Below are positions 15,001 through 24,514 of a DNA stretch of 64,000 nucleotides, piece by piece (the stretch's first letter is position 1; every line of letters starts with the position of its first letter). Source of the DNA: Nitrospirota bacterium (GTDB lineage: Bacteria > Nitrospirota > Thermodesulfovibrionia > Thermodesulfovibrionales > Dissulfurispiraceae); contig JADFXI010000001.1 of NCBI GenBank assembly GCA_015233655.1, forward strand, positions 34,346-98,345. The letters are read 5' to 3'. A program made the translations under genes and the position numbers. The notes below the pieces were generated by a model. The model was not told the origin of the DNA. It saw only the letters and a program-made list of their open reading frames with translations, and ran no database searches.

Positions 15001-16187
15001 TTCAGCTTTGATAACGCTTCCTTTATGCGATCGAGTCCCTGTTCTATTATGTCCATGGATGTCGCATACGATATCCTGATATACCTGTCATCGCCAAACG
15101 CTTCACCATGAACGAGGGCCACATGCGCCTCTTCCAGGAGGTAGGTCGCCATGTCCAGCGAAGAATCTATACGCCTTGCACCAACACTCCTTCCGTAAAA
15201 CCTTGAGACATTCGGAAATGCATAAAAAGCGCCGCTGGGCTTGAGGCAGCTTACACCCTCGATGGCGTTCAGTCCATCAACGAGGGTCTTTCTCCGCCTG
15301 TCAAATTCAGCCCTCATAACGGACGTGTAGTCCTGCGGACCTGTCAGCGCTGCAACAGCCGCCTTCTGGGCTATTGATGTCGGGTTAGATGTCGATTGGC
15401 TCTGTATGCCGGTCATCGCCTTTATGATGTCCTTGGGCCCTGCGGCATATCCAATGCGCCATCCGGTCATTGCGTGAGATTTTGAAAGGCCGTTGACAAC
15501 TATGGTCCTTTTCTTGATCTCGCCCCCGAAGGAAGCGATGCTTATGTGCCTTGTACCGTCATATACGAGTTTTTCGTAAATCTCGTCGGAAATAACAAAT
15601 ATGTTCCGCCTGACCGCAATTTCGGCAATTGCGACGAGCGCCTTTTCATCATAAGAAGACCCAGTGGGGTTTGAAGGAGAATTCAAAATCAGCGCCTTTG
15701 TCCGGCCTGTTATCTTCGATTCGAATTCATCAGGCCGAAGCATGAAATTTTCCGCCTCATCTGTGGGGATAAAGACCGGCACGGCATCATTCAGGAGCGC
15801 CTGATCCGGATACGAGACCCAGTAAGGGGCAGGAATGATGATCTCATCGCCCGGGTTAAACAAGGCCTGTGCAATATTATACAAACTGTGTTTGGCCCCG
15901 CACGAAACGATGACCTCTTCTTTTGCATAGGCGATATTGTTATCGACACTGAGTTTTCTTATGATCGCGTCTTTTAGTTCATCAATACCGCCGACAGCGG
16001 TATATTTTGTAAAACCGTCCTTTATCGCTTTGATAGCGGCTTCTTTGACATGTTCGGGCGTATCGAAATCGGGTTCACCGAGTCCGAAATTCAGGACATC
16101 GATCCCCTGTGCCTTCATGGACTTTGCCTTGGCATCTATAGCCAATGTCGCCGAAGGTTTGATTCTTTGCGTTCTCTCGGAAAGCAT
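14997..16187 (-). CDS. Class I/II pyridoxal-phosphate aminotransferase (aspartate aminotransferase type)
   Basis: 396 residues. It shows the fold-type I pattern: GLGEPDFDTPEHV (about 35-47), YTAVGGIDELKDAI, SNPTG (about 172-176) and the PLP lysine K236 in NGLSKSHAMTGWRIGY. FGDDRYIRISYATSMD near the C terminus supplies the substrate-binding Arg. It most resembles the AspB/AspC Ib subgroup that transfers amino groups between aspartate and 2-oxoglutarate; a prephenate specificity cannot be excluded. It is co-directional with alr (44 nt upstream), and its stop codon overlaps the proposed start of era. Confidence 0.9.
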   Translation of the reverse strand: MLSERTQRIKPSATLAIDAKAKSMKAQGIDVLNFGLGEPDFDTPEHVKEAAIKAIKDGFTKYTAVGGIDELKDAIIRKLSVDNNIAYAKEEVIVSCGAKHSLYNIAQALFNPGDEIIIPAPYWVSYPDQALLNDAVPVFIPTDEAENFMLRPDEFESKITGRTKALILNSPSNPTGSSYDEKALVAIAEIAVRRNIFVISDEIYEKLVYDGTRHISIASFGGEIKKRTIVVNGLSKSHAMTGWRIGYAAGPKDIIKAMTGIQSQSTSNPTSIAQKAAVAALTGPQDYTSVMRAEFDRRRKTLVDGLNAIEGVSCLKPSGAFYAFPNVSRFYGRSVGARRIDSSLDMATYLLEEAHVALVHGEAFGDDRYIRISYATSMDIIEQGLDRIKEALSKLK

Positions 16188-16231
16188 AAAAAAAATCCTC
16201 CTAAAAAATATATAACTTATAGAATTATAAC

Positions 16232-17350
16232 TTATTTGCCTATTTCAGTACCCGTATATAAGCGCCTGGCCCTGTTTCCGATTGACAGCATTACTTCATA
16301 CGGTATTGTGCCGGACTGCTGCGCGAGTTCCGCCGCGCTTATGCTCTCGTCTCCCTGGCTGCCGATAACAATTACGTCATCGCTCTCAGACACGCCTTCT
16401 ATGTCCGTAACATCTATCATTGTGACATCCATGCATACACGCCCCACAACCGGGGCCCTTCGGCCCCTTACCAGCACCTCCGCGTTATTGGAAAAAAGCC
16501 TGTTGAACCCGTCAGCATAACCGGCTGCCATAACACCTATCAGACTCTCCCTCGACGTGACGAATGTCCTCCCATAGCTGATGGGGGTACCTGCAGGAAG
16601 TCTTCGCACCGACAGCATGCGGGCCTTAACGCTCATGACAGGTTTCAGTTCGGGCAAATGATTACTGACGGAAGCAAACGGCAAAGACCCATAAAGCATT
16701 ATTCCGGGCCTCACCGCATCAAAGTGAGATTCCGGCAGCGCCATTACGCCGGCGCTATTGGCGAGATGGTATAACGGTATTATTAATCCGCTTGCGGCAA
16801 GCTCGTCTCTGAGTTTAGTGAAAGCATGAATTTGCGAATGAGCAAAAGAGCGGTCAGAAAGGTCCGCCTCTGAGAAATGACTCATGACCCCTTCAATAGT
16901 GATTCCTTTCAGCCGGGAAATCTCGCTGATATCTTTCAGCACAGGCGCTTTAAAACCGAACCTGCCCATGCCCGTATCAACTTTAATATGAATTTTAATT
17001 TGTCGACCCCGTCTCTCTGCTTCCCTCGAAAGGTCGACTGCCGTCTTCATAGTGGCTGCAACAGGCGTGACCTCGTATTCAAAGGCCTGGCTGACATCTG
17101 TATCAAAAAGCACGATAATCGGCAGAACTATGCCGGCCTGCCTTAATTGCCTGGCCTCATCCATAAATGCAACAGCCAGATATTCGACGCCGTCATCAGC
17201 CAGCTTTTTTGAAACCCGGACGGCCCCGTGTCCGTATGCATCAGCTTTTACCACGGCAATGACCGGCCTCCCGGCTGTCATTTGCCTGATGACCCGGAAA
17301 TTACTGGATACCGCCTGCAAGTCTATTTCAACTATAAGACCTCTTTCCAT
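16232..17350 (-). CDS. alr: Alanine racemase
   Basis: 372 residues. The PLP-binding lysine K35 lies in VVKADAYGHGA, TGMGRFGF is in the barrel, and the C-terminal domain has PISYGRTFVT (catalytic Tyr) and GRVCMDVTMIDVTD. It converts L-alanine to D-alanine for peptidoglycan. The start ATG abuts the mobA stop directly, so the two genes form one transcription unit. A heptamer-like repeat (GTGAATA-GTGAGAG-GTGAATG on the minus strand) occupies the mobA/alr junction. Confidence 0.95.
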   Translation of the reverse strand: MERGLIVEIDLQAVSSNFRVIRQMTAGRPVIAVVKADAYGHGAVRVSKKLADDGVEYLAVAFMDEARQLRQAGIVLPIIVLFDTDVSQAFEYEVTPVAATMKTAVDLSREAERRGRQIKIHIKVDTGMGRFGFKAPVLKDISEISRLKGITIEGVMSHFSEADLSDRSFAHSQIHAFTKLRDELAASGLIIPLYHLANSAGVMALPESHFDAVRPGIMLYGSLPFASVSNHLPELKPVMSVKARMLSVRRLPAGTPISYGRTFVTSRESLIGVMAAGYADGFNRLFSNNAEVLVRGRRAPVVGRVCMDVTMIDVTDIEGVSESDDVIVIGSQGDESISAAELAQQSGTIPYEVMLSIGNRARRLYTGTEIGK

Positions 17351-17992
17351 TCACCTCTCACTATTCACTTGCTTCCTGATTGCCTCATAATCTCCTGCGG
17401 TATTGATATTCGTGAACGACCTGCCTTCCGGATCTATTACCCGCAAATCTGCTTCATCGATAAAAAAAGTTTTTACCCCCCGCAAAAAAGGGGTCATCGC
17501 CGTCTTGCAATTAATAAGAGCATTCTCAAGATGGGGCAGCAGGGTCCGTGAATATACTGCAGACAACGGTTGAGGCTCATTATTAAAAACAGGGACAGTC
17601 GCGTCGCAGGGTCCGCATTCCCGGCTGTATCGCAAGTGCTCTTTACAGATAAATCTGATCACATCTTGCCGAAGAAAAGGCATATCGCAGGCAACTGCAA
17701 ATATCCCCGGGCCTCTTGAGTTGATCAGCGCCGAGTATATTCCCGACATAGGCCCCAGAGAAGAAAACACGTCGCCGATGAGCGGCACCCCAGCGCAATC
17801 CGCAAGATGAAAATATTGCTCGGGGTCATTAGTGCTTATAAAAACTTCATCAAACAGTTCCTTCAGCAGCGAGAGACTCCTCTTGATGATAGGAGTTCCT
17901 TCAATGTCTATAAAGCTTTTGGGCGCCCCGAATCTCCGGTTCACGCCGCCTGCAAGGATGACCGCAGCAGTGATTTCTCCGCACCCGCTCAC
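17351..17992 (-). CDS. mobA: Molybdenum cofactor guanylyltransferase
   Basis: 213 residues. The N-terminal nucleotide-binding loop AVILAGGVNRRFGAPKSFI fits the MobA signature (GGxSxRFGxxK) with Asn in the Ser place. ACDMPFL is the metal-binding segment, and RSFTNINTAGDYEAI near the C terminus is the typical MobA NINTPxD element. It attaches GMP to molybdopterin for bis-MGD enzymes, implying molybdo- or tungsto-enzymes in this organism. The start overlaps the stop of the MEMO-like gene by 4 nt and the stop abuts alr, so it is mid-operon. Confidence 0.9.
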   Translation of the reverse strand: MSGCGEITAAVILAGGVNRRFGAPKSFIDIEGTPIIKRSLSLLKELFDEVFISTNDPEQYFHLADCAGVPLIGDVFSSLGPMSGIYSALINSRGPGIFAVACDMPFLRQDVIRFICKEHLRYSRECGPCDATVPVFNNEPQPLSAVYSRTLLPHLENALINCKTAMTPFLRGVKTFFIDEADLRVIDPEGRSFTNINTAGDYEAIRKQVNSER

Positions 17993-18795
17993 TTTACAAC
18001 TACACCGGCATACCCTACAACGTGCTCATAATCACCGCTGACCTCTCCGGATGTAGCATATTTGACCAGCCTGGCTTCATGGGCCCCCAATGACTTTGCC
18101 GCGTAAAGCATTATTGTCGCCGGAATAAAACCGCACATTGAGATGTTCTTTCTTAATACGGTACTATAGAGCCCCTCGGGGTCCATACTCAGCACTTCAC
18201 TCAGGGCGAGTTTATCGAGTTCCCTGGCAGAAGTGTCAGAGATATAATGGCTCATGTCCGAACTGGCAACAACGACGACCCGGCGGCCGGAATGCTTAAC
18301 CGCCCTGGCTATGCCTTCACCGACTTGCCTGCATTCCTCTAAGGAAGCATTCATGACAGCAATAGGGATTATCTTTGCACTGACGGAATAATACGCAATA
18401 AAAGGCAACTGCACCTCAAGAGAATGTTCAAACTGATGTGCTCCGGTATCACTGGACAGCAAGGGAACTTCCGCGGCAATGGCGCCTGCCAGTACATCAT
18501 CTACGGTAAGCACTCCTGTCGGTATCTCCCACTCTCCAGAAGTCATCAGCGACAGGCGCGCACCGAGACCTGTATGGTTGGGACCGAGAAGTATGAAGGT
18601 TTCGGGAAAACTGATTGACGAGTATACGGCACCCGCCACATGGCCGGAATAAATCAATCCTGCATGGGGCGAAATGGCACCGATTACTGTTTCCTTTACG
18701 GCATCACTGCTCACATATTGTTCAACCTGGCCCTTCAACTGCGCCGGCGATCCATAATAAAACTGCCCTGCTACAGCCGGAGGCCTTCTCATCAA
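17989..18795 (-). CDS. amrB: MEMO1-family protein (AmmeMemoRadiSam system protein B)
   Basis: 268 residues, a full MEMO domain: RRPPAVAGQFYYGSPAQLKG at the start, ISPHAGLIYSGHVAGAVY (about 42-59), LLGPNHTG, and VVVASSDMSHYIS (about 177-189), with the conserved His and Asp residues of the dioxygenase-like pocket. In the three-gene AmmeMemoRadiSam set it accompanies an AMMECR1 protein and a radical-SAM enzyme, neither of which is in this window. The function is unestablished. It overlaps dnaB and mobA by 4 nt each, so it is co-expressed with them. Confidence 0.88.
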   Translation of the reverse strand: MMRRPPAVAGQFYYGSPAQLKGQVEQYVSSDAVKETVIGAISPHAGLIYSGHVAGAVYSSISFPETFILLGPNHTGLGARLSLMTSGEWEIPTGVLTVDDVLAGAIAAEVPLLSSDTGAHQFEHSLEVQLPFIAYYSVSAKIIPIAVMNASLEECRQVGEGIARAVKHSGRRVVVVASSDMSHYISDTSARELDKLALSEVLSMDPEGLYSTVLRKNISMCGFIPATIMLYAAKSLGAHEARLVKYATSGEVSGDYEHVVGYAGVVVK

Positions 18796-20162
18796 TACCC
18801 CTCTTCTTCGGCTTCATACGATACGCCGGAGTAATCGACGAACTTGGTACTGTTCTTTAAGAAAGTCAGAACAATGGTGCCGGTGGGCCCGTTTCTTTGT
18901 TTGGCGATATCAATTTTAATGGCATTCGTGACAGCAGGGTTATTCTTGACCTGTTCGCTGTCTCTATAAATAAATATAATGACATCCGCATCTTGTTCAA
19001 TTGCGCCCGATTCCCTGATATCGGCTAACGTCGGTTTGTTGCCTGTGCGCTGCTCCACCGCCCTGTTAAGCTGGCTTAAGGCGATCACAGGTATTTTCAA
19101 TTCCTTTGCCAGCGCCTTCAGCGAGCGGGAAATTTCAGAGATCTCCTGCTCCCGGCGCTCGAAGTTGCCCCGGCTCCTCATGAGCTGAAGGTAGTCTACC
19201 ACTATGAGGCTCAGACCACGGTGCTCCAACTTGAGCCTCCTCGCCTTCGCCCTTATTTCGAGCACTGTCAAAGCGGAAGAATCATCAATGAATATAGGAG
19301 CTTCCGACAGACGTCCCGCAGCGCTGGTCAGCTTGGGCCAATCGTTCTTATTGATAAAACCCTTCCTGACTTGCGCGGAATCCACCATACTTTCGGCGCA
19401 AAGCATTCTCATGGCCAGCTGTTCCTTGGACATTTCCAAGCTGAATATGGCCACCGGCTCTCTCATTTCTATACCGACATGCTGGGCCACATTCAGCGCG
19501 AACGCGGTTTTACCCATACCTGGCCGGCCCCCGATAATAATGAGTTCGCCAGGCTGAAAGCCCGCAGTCAGTTCATCAAGGTCCTTAAATCCGCTCGGCA
19601 CTCCGGTGATAGTCTCTTTCTTGCTATAGAGGTGTTCAATCATTTTGAAGGTGTCTTTGACCACATCCTTCATTGCGGAAAATGACACCCTGGTCCTCTT
19701 ATCCGCAATATCGAAGATCACCTTTTCAGCATAATCAACCATATCATCCGCATCGAGATCATCCTCATAGACTTTTGTATTAATATGGGTCGCGGTCTGA
19801 ATAAGCGCCCTCAAAAGGGCTTTTTCGCGGACTATCTTCGCGTGGTGCCGTATATTGGCGGAGGTCGGGATACTGTTGGCAAGCGTCGAAAGATAAGCTA
19901 TGCCCCCAACTGCATCCAGTTCATTTGTTTTTCTCAGGTAATCGGTGATTGTTATGATATCGATGGGCTCATTTCTGTTAAAGAGTTCGAGCATCGAATT
20001 ATACAGGCGTCTGTGTGATTCTCTGTAGAAATCATCGGCAGACAGCATTTCAAGGGCCCTGGGCAGGGCCTCATTGTCGAAAATAATGGCGCCTAGTACC
20101 GACTGTTCTGCCTCTATATTCTGTGGAGGCAATTTGTCTATGCTGACTCCGGCATCCCGCAT
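18792..20162 (-). CDS. dnaB: Replicative DNA helicase DnaB
   Basis: 456 residues. The N-terminal helical domain starts LPPQNIEAEQSVLGAIIFD. The RecA-like C-terminal domain has Walker A GGRPGMGKTAFALN (about 210-223), Walker B LIVVDYLQLM, and motif H4 around IALSQLNRAVEQR. No intein is present. It unwinds DNA ahead of the replisome. It lies 72 nt downstream of rplI, the usual partner, although rpsF, ssb and rpsR of the standard cluster are absent. Its stop overlaps the next gene by 4 nt. Confidence 0.97.
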   Translation of the reverse strand: MRDAGVSIDKLPPQNIEAEQSVLGAIIFDNEALPRALEMLSADDFYRESHRRLYNSMLELFNRNEPIDIITITDYLRKTNELDAVGGIAYLSTLANSIPTSANIRHHAKIVREKALLRALIQTATHINTKVYEDDLDADDMVDYAEKVIFDIADKRTRVSFSAMKDVVKDTFKMIEHLYSKKETITGVPSGFKDLDELTAGFQPGELIIIGGRPGMGKTAFALNVAQHVGIEMREPVAIFSLEMSKEQLAMRMLCAESMVDSAQVRKGFINKNDWPKLTSAAGRLSEAPIFIDDSSALTVLEIRAKARRLKLEHRGLSLIVVDYLQLMRSRGNFERREQEISEISRSLKALAKELKIPVIALSQLNRAVEQRTGNKPTLADIRESGAIEQDADVIIFIYRDSEQVKNNPAVTNAIKIDIAKQRNGPTGTIVLTFLKNSTKFVDYSGVSYEAEEEGY

Positions 20163-20234
20163 TGTTACACCAACTTTTTAATTCAGTGACACGGAGACCC
20201 GGTGATCAGTCCCGGCGTCTCCGCGTCGATGTCA

Positions 20235-20690
20235 TTATTGTGCGTCCGCTTCACTTACCACCTGGACCGTAAACTGTGCCGAGACCTCAGGATGGATTTT
20301 AACATTCACCGAGTAATTACCAAGCCTCTTGATCGGCTCTTCCAGGACAATCCTCTTCCTGTCGATATCCAGACCCTCTTTCTTAAGGGCTTCGGCGAGA
20401 TCCATGGCTGTCACAGAACCGAAAAGTTTATCTTCCTCTCCGGACTTGGCTTTAATGGTGATAGTGGTGGCGGTTATCTTAGCAGCAAGATCTTCAGCTC
20501 CGGATTTGGCCTTCTTGACAATTTCCTGTATCTTCTTCTTTTCATGCTCCAGGGCCTTTACATTCTTTGGGTTCGCCTCCAGGGCCAATCCCCGCGGCAG
20601 CAGAAAATTGCGTGCGTAGCCATCCTTAACAGACAGCATTTCCCCTATGTGGCCCAAGTCTTTAACATCCTCTCTGAGAATAACCTTCAT
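20235..20690 (-). CDS. rplI: 50S ribosomal protein L9 (bL9)
   Basis: 151 residues. It starts [21 protein letters not shown], then [19 protein letters not shown], the bL9 signature (about 21-39). A long connecting helix and the C-terminal rRNA-contacting domain follow ([16 protein letters not shown], then [20 protein letters not shown]). A good ribosome-binding site (AAAGGAG) precedes the ATG. It is placed between the sigma factor gene and dnaB on the same strand. Confidence 0.97.
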   Translation of the reverse strand: MKVILREDVKDLGHIGEMLSVKDGYARNFLLPRGLALEANPKNVKALEHEKKKIQEIVKKAKSGAEDLAAKITATTITIKAKSGEEDKLFGSVTAMDLAEALKKEGLDIDRKRIVLEEPIKRLGNYSVNVKIHPEVSAQFTVQVVSEADAQ

Positions 20691-20826
20691 AAAAAACGTC
20701 TCCTTTCGATGACAATTTGCTTTAGTTCAATAGTATAAACGATTATGACTAAAAATGGGAAATGGTTATGTTTCAGGCCGGCAACGAGACCGTAATGTGA
20801 CCTAAGACCAATTTTACTCTGGATAG

Positions 20827-22260
20827 TCAGTCAGCCAACGATTCATAATTCAGGGACTCTTTCAATTTCTTCATGGCCCTGACCTGTATTTGCCTGACGC
20901 GCTCCCTCGTAACTTCAAATTCCTCGCCCACATCCAGAAGCGTCAGGGGGGTGGTTTCACCTATGCCAAAACGTTTTCTAAGGACCAGTTCGGCCCTCGG
21001 CGGCAGTTTACAAAGGGCGCTGTCAATGACTGTTTCGAGTTCTTTCTGCATGGCCAGTTCAAGTGGCGACTGACTTGACACGTCCTCAATAAAGTCTTTC
21101 AGCAAGGTGTCTTCTTCACCTCTCACGGGCGTGTCGATCGAGACCGGTTCTCTCGCTATTTTCAGGACGTAATTGACTTTATCAGTGGTCATGCCGGTCC
21201 GTTCTGCTATCTCTTCCGGCGTGGGTTCCACTCCAAATTCTCGTACAAACCCCCAGGTCGCATTGTTCACCCTGTTTATACTGTCAATCATGTGCACAGG
21301 TATTCTGATTGTCCTCGACTGATCTGCGATAGCCCTGATGACGGCCTGCCGTATCCACCAGGTAGCGTAGGTGCTGAATCTATAGCCACGACGGTATTCA
21401 AACTTGTCCACCGCTCTCATCAGGCCGATATTCCCTTCCTGGATAAGGTCTCCAAGGTCCAATCCTCTCCCCATATAATGTTTAGCGACACTGACCACGA
21501 GCCTGAGGTTGGATTCGACAAGCTGTCCCTTTGCATTGCCGAGTCCGGCTTCGGCTTCTTTAAGTTCTTCGACAGACTCCTTTATATCGGCACAACGCAT
21601 TCCAACAGCTCTTTCCAATATGCTGATTTCATTCCTCCGCTGCCTTTTACTGCCGGAACCCTGGCGCTCAAAACTCTCCGACAGCTTTTTAAATTCCCCC
21701 GAAAAACTATCTATCACTCCGTCTTTCAGTTTAAGTTCAAGCACTTTTTTAATAATACGCCGGGCTTCGACCTGTAGAAGCTTTGAATCTCCGGCTTTTT
21801 GTCTTCTTGCTTTCACGCTATTATCGATAGACCCGATAATCCTCAAGACCCTTTTTCTCTCTCGCTTGATTTCTTCTTCCGTCAGGTTTTCAGTGTCCTG
21901 AATTAAATCTGCGAGCGCCACCTCTTCTTTTTTAATCAGCCGTATCAGGGTCACAAGTTTTTCGAGAACAAAAGGAATGGTAAAAACAATGCTGAATATC
22001 TTGAATTTATACGCTTCTATACGCTTGGCAAGCGCTACTTCCCCGTCTTTGCTGAGCAGCACTCCGGCACCTATGCCTTTCAGGTATGTCTTCAGAGGAT
22101 TATACTCCTGATCCATATGTACTGCAGCAGCTTCAGCATCCGCCACTGAGGCGTTTTCATCACTTTGACCGCTGTCAGTTCCGGTAATGACATAATCCAT
22201 GTCATACTCATCACGGCCCTCTTCTGTTGTATCAAACTGCCTCTTAATAATTGTTTTCAT
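20827..22260 (-). CDS. rpoD: RpoD-type sigma-70 factor
   Basis: 477 residues. Region 1.2 starts about 54 ([30 protein letters not shown]). A charged non-conserved insert of about 120 residues follows, then region 2 ([31 protein letters not shown] and [21 protein letters not shown]), region 3 ([16 protein letters not shown]) and region 4.2 ([21 protein letters not shown]). The insert between 1.2 and 2 marks a primary-type (group 1) factor, but region 1.1 is missing (about 50 acidic residues instead) and dnaG is not adjacent. Whether this is the housekeeping factor or a close paralogue is not settled by the window. Promoters such as the one at 22427-22455 would suit it. Confidence 0.8.
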   Translation of the reverse strand: MKTIIKRQFDTTEEGRDEYDMDYVITGTDSGQSDENASVADAEAAAVHMDQEYNPLKTYLKGIGAGVLLSKDGEVALAKRIEAYKFKIFSIVFTIPFVLEKLVTLIRLIKKEEVALADLIQDTENLTEEEIKRERKRVLRIIGSIDNSVKARRQKAGDSKLLQVEARRIIKKVLELKLKDGVIDSFSGEFKKLSESFERQGSGSKRQRRNEISILERAVGMRCADIKESVEELKEAEAGLGNAKGQLVESNLRLVVSVAKHYMGRGLDLGDLIQEGNIGLMRAVDKFEYRRGYRFSTYATWWIRQAVIRAIADQSRTIRIPVHMIDSINRVNNATWGFVREFGVEPTPEEIAERTGMTTDKVNYVLKIAREPVSIDTPVRGEEDTLLKDFIEDVSSQSPLELAMQKELETVIDSALCKLPPRAELVLRKRFGIGETTPLTLLDVGEEFEVTRERVRQIQVRAMKKLKESLNYESLAD

Positions 22261-22426
22261 TTTGCCTCCTGCTGATGCCGTTTATGATTGTCATCAATAT
22301 TAATCAGGATGAATTACCTCCGCTTTCTCGATATTAAGATAACACAAATAATTAATTGTTGTCATCATAATTATTGCTAGTGGTACAGTCTGTTAGACGT
22401 GGCCCTACTGGAACAGGTAAACGCAC

Positions 22427-22455
22427 CTGACATTGTGTCTTCCCGATGGTATAAT
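22427..22455 (+). promoter_or_regulatory. Sigma-70-type promoter of the DinB-like gene
   Basis: CTGACA (-35, five of six to consensus) at 22427-22432, a 17-nt spacer, and a perfect TATAAT (-10) at 22450-22455. The coding start lies about 60 nt downstream, so the transcript would have a short leader of roughly 55 nt. Confidence 0.7.
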
Positions 22456-22516
22456 CATTTCAGTAGTCAAAAGTCTATTGACGCATTCATTATCTGAATA
22501 AAAGGAGATTTCCGCT

Positions 22517-23023
22517 ATGCCATCACCCGAAGCCGCTCAATTAGCCGAAGCAATTCGTTTCACAGCAGAAGAGATCAAGAGACTCTATGAAGGCATTGAT
22601 GAAAAAACGGCCTCTGCCGCACCTGCGGGCCGGTGGTCCCCAAAACAGATACTCTCACACCTTTGCGGCCCTGAAGGAGTCGGCTATATGCCGCTCATTA
22701 GGGCTTTCCTTGAGCAGGATACCCCTCGTCTGGATCTCGATGCCGGCAATCCTTTCTTCTCTGAAAAGCGTTCTCACATGACTGTAACAGATCTTGTGTC
22801 GGAATTTGAGAATGAATACAGCAACATGGCCGATCTAGTCTCAGGTTTATCAGTAGAGCAGCTTAGCAGGAAGGCCCATATCCCTTTCCTGAAAGAAACT
22901 CCACTGGGCGAATATCCCACCTTGGCAACGTGGATTAAAGCGCTGGGGGAGCGCCATGTCGTCTCTCATATTGACCATTTACGGGAGATCATGGAGGCAC
23001 TTGATGCAGCAAAGAGCTCTTGA
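22517..23023 (+). CDS. DinB-superfamily protein
   Basis: 168 residues with the four-helix-bundle DinB/YfiT layout: an N-terminal helix, the W-[ST]-x-x-[EQ]-[IV]-[LV]-x-H-L element as WSPKQILSHLCG (about 43-54), and a C-terminal HVVSHIDHLREIM (about 147-159) that would supply the two other metal-binding His. The family binds a divalent metal and includes thiol-dependent S-transferases (bacillithiol, mycothiol, glutathione); the substrate here is unknown. AAAGGAG sits 8 nt before the ATG and a strong promoter lies upstream. Apparently monocistronic. Confidence 0.75.
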   Translation: MPSPEAAQLAEAIRFTAEEIKRLYEGIDEKTASAAPAGRWSPKQILSHLCGPEGVGYMPLIRAFLEQDTPRLDLDAGNPFFSEKRSHMTVTDLVSEFENEYSNMADLVSGLSVEQLSRKAHIPFLKETPLGEYPTLATWIKALGERHVVSHIDHLREIMEALDAAKSS

Positions 23024-23337
23024 CGAACAGACGATACGGAGCTAGAATATAATTAAGAAAAGGATTGATACGCGATAAATACACTGGAGCCATACGTGGG
23101 AAAGGGATATCCGTTACCACAACGGTAAGCGACCTTGAGGGTCCAACGAAAAATCCATCCCCGTGTGGTTCTATTAGTTTTATCCTCACCGGCTATGGCT
23201 GTCTCCCTCTGCTACACGATTTGACTTCAGCAACAAGACTGCTAAAATATTAAGTATAAGGGCTTGAGTATGGCTTAGCAGCCGCGTTTAAGCAGTTTGA
23301 AACAAGTGCCGGACGATGGGTTGATTGAGAAGAACAT
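23024..23337. other. Intergenic region, nothing definite seen
   Basis: 314 nt between the DinB-like gene and cfa. Short open frames on both strands lack ribosome-binding sites and similarity to any family recognised. It presumably holds the cfa promoter; AT-rich TAAAATATTAAGTATAA near 23242-23259 is a possible -10 region. Confidence 0.4.
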
Positions 23338-24450
23338 ATGGGCGTCTGTTCGTTAAAATGTTCCATTAAAGATATATTTTCTGCAGCAGGAATCAATATA
23401 AACGGAACAAATCCTTTCGACATCCGCATCAATGACGCGCGGTTTTATAAACAGGTGACCAGGGACGGCAGCCTGGGCCTCGGAGAATCATATATAGAGG
23501 GATGCTGGGACTGCGAAAGTCTTGATGGTTTTTTCTACCGGCTGATGGCCTCTGATGCCGAAGACAAGGTTAAAAAGAATTGGGGATTGATCATCAGGTC
23601 TGTAATCTGTAATGTGAACAACAGATCGAGGGCCTTTCAGATCGGGGAACGGCATTATGATATGGGGAACGAACTCTATCAGAATATGCTCGACAAAAGG
23701 ATGACCTATAGCTGCGGGTACTGGGAAACGGCAAAGAATCTCGATGAGGCCCAGGAAGCCAAAATGGATTTGATATGCAGAAAACTCTCGCTCCAACCGG
23801 GTGACAGGATTCTCGACATCGGCTGCGGATGGGGAAGTTTCGTAAAATATGCGTCAGAAAAATACGGTGTCAAGGCAGTCGGCATAACTGTCTCAAGAAA
23901 CCAGGCAGTTTTTGCGAAAGAGATGTGCGCAGGGCTACCGGTCGAAATCAGGTTGCAGGACTACCGTGAACTCGATGAAAAGTTTGATCACATCGTTTCT
24001 GTCGGGATGTTCGAACACGTCGGATACAAGAATTACCGGACTTATATGGAAACTGCCGGCAAGTGCCTGGAGGACGGGGGGCTTTTCCTGCTGCATACCA
24101 TCGGGGAAAGCTGCTCTAAGGTCGCTTTTGAGCCGTGGGTCGATAAATATATCTTCCCCAACTCGCTTATACCATCAGTGAGGCAGATAAGCGCCGCCAT
24201 AGAAAAAATATTTGTAATAGAAGACCTGCACAATTTTGGCTTTCATTACTATCCCACCCTTGTCTCGTGGTTCAATAACTTCAACAGGAACTGGGACGTA
24301 CTGAAAGAGCATTACAATGACCGGTTTTATCGCATGTGGAAATACTATCTTTTGAGCTGCGCGGGCACCTTCCGCGCCCGCTGTCTTCAAGTCTGGCAGA
24401 TTGTGCTCTCAAAAAAAGGAGTCCCCGGAGGATACAGCCACGTCCGCTAA
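23338..24450 (+). CDS. cfa: Cyclopropane-fatty-acyl-phospholipid synthase family methyltransferase
   Basis: 370 residues, full length for Cfa. The N-terminal domain has NDARFYKQVTRDGSLGLGESYIEG and then YDMGNELYQNMLDKRMTYSCGYW (about 102-125), the Cfa lipid/bicarbonate motif. The SAM-binding motif ILDIGCGWGSF is at about 157-167, then FDHIVSVGMFEHVG, and a C-terminal FGFHYYPTLVSWFNNFNRNW. It methylenates unsaturated acyl chains of membrane phospholipids from S-adenosylmethionine. Single gene on the plus strand, bounded by minus-strand genes downstream. Confidence 0.92.
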   Translation: MGVCSLKCSIKDIFSAAGININGTNPFDIRINDARFYKQVTRDGSLGLGESYIEGCWDCESLDGFFYRLMASDAEDKVKKNWGLIIRSVICNVNNRSRAFQIGERHYDMGNELYQNMLDKRMTYSCGYWETAKNLDEAQEAKMDLICRKLSLQPGDRILDIGCGWGSFVKYASEKYGVKAVGITVSRNQAVFAKEMCAGLPVEIRLQDYRELDEKFDHIVSVGMFEHVGYKNYRTYMETAGKCLEDGGLFLLHTIGESCSKVAFEPWVDKYIFPNSLIPSVRQISAAIEKIFVIEDLHNFGFHYYPTLVSWFNNFNRNWDVLKEHYNDRFYRMWKYYLLSCAGTFRARCLQVWQIVLSKKGVPGGYSHVR

Positions 24451-24514
24451 GTGCCCGGTTTGTTACGATAATGAAGATGTGATAATAAAGATATTTGATT
24501 GACCCCTAAACATA

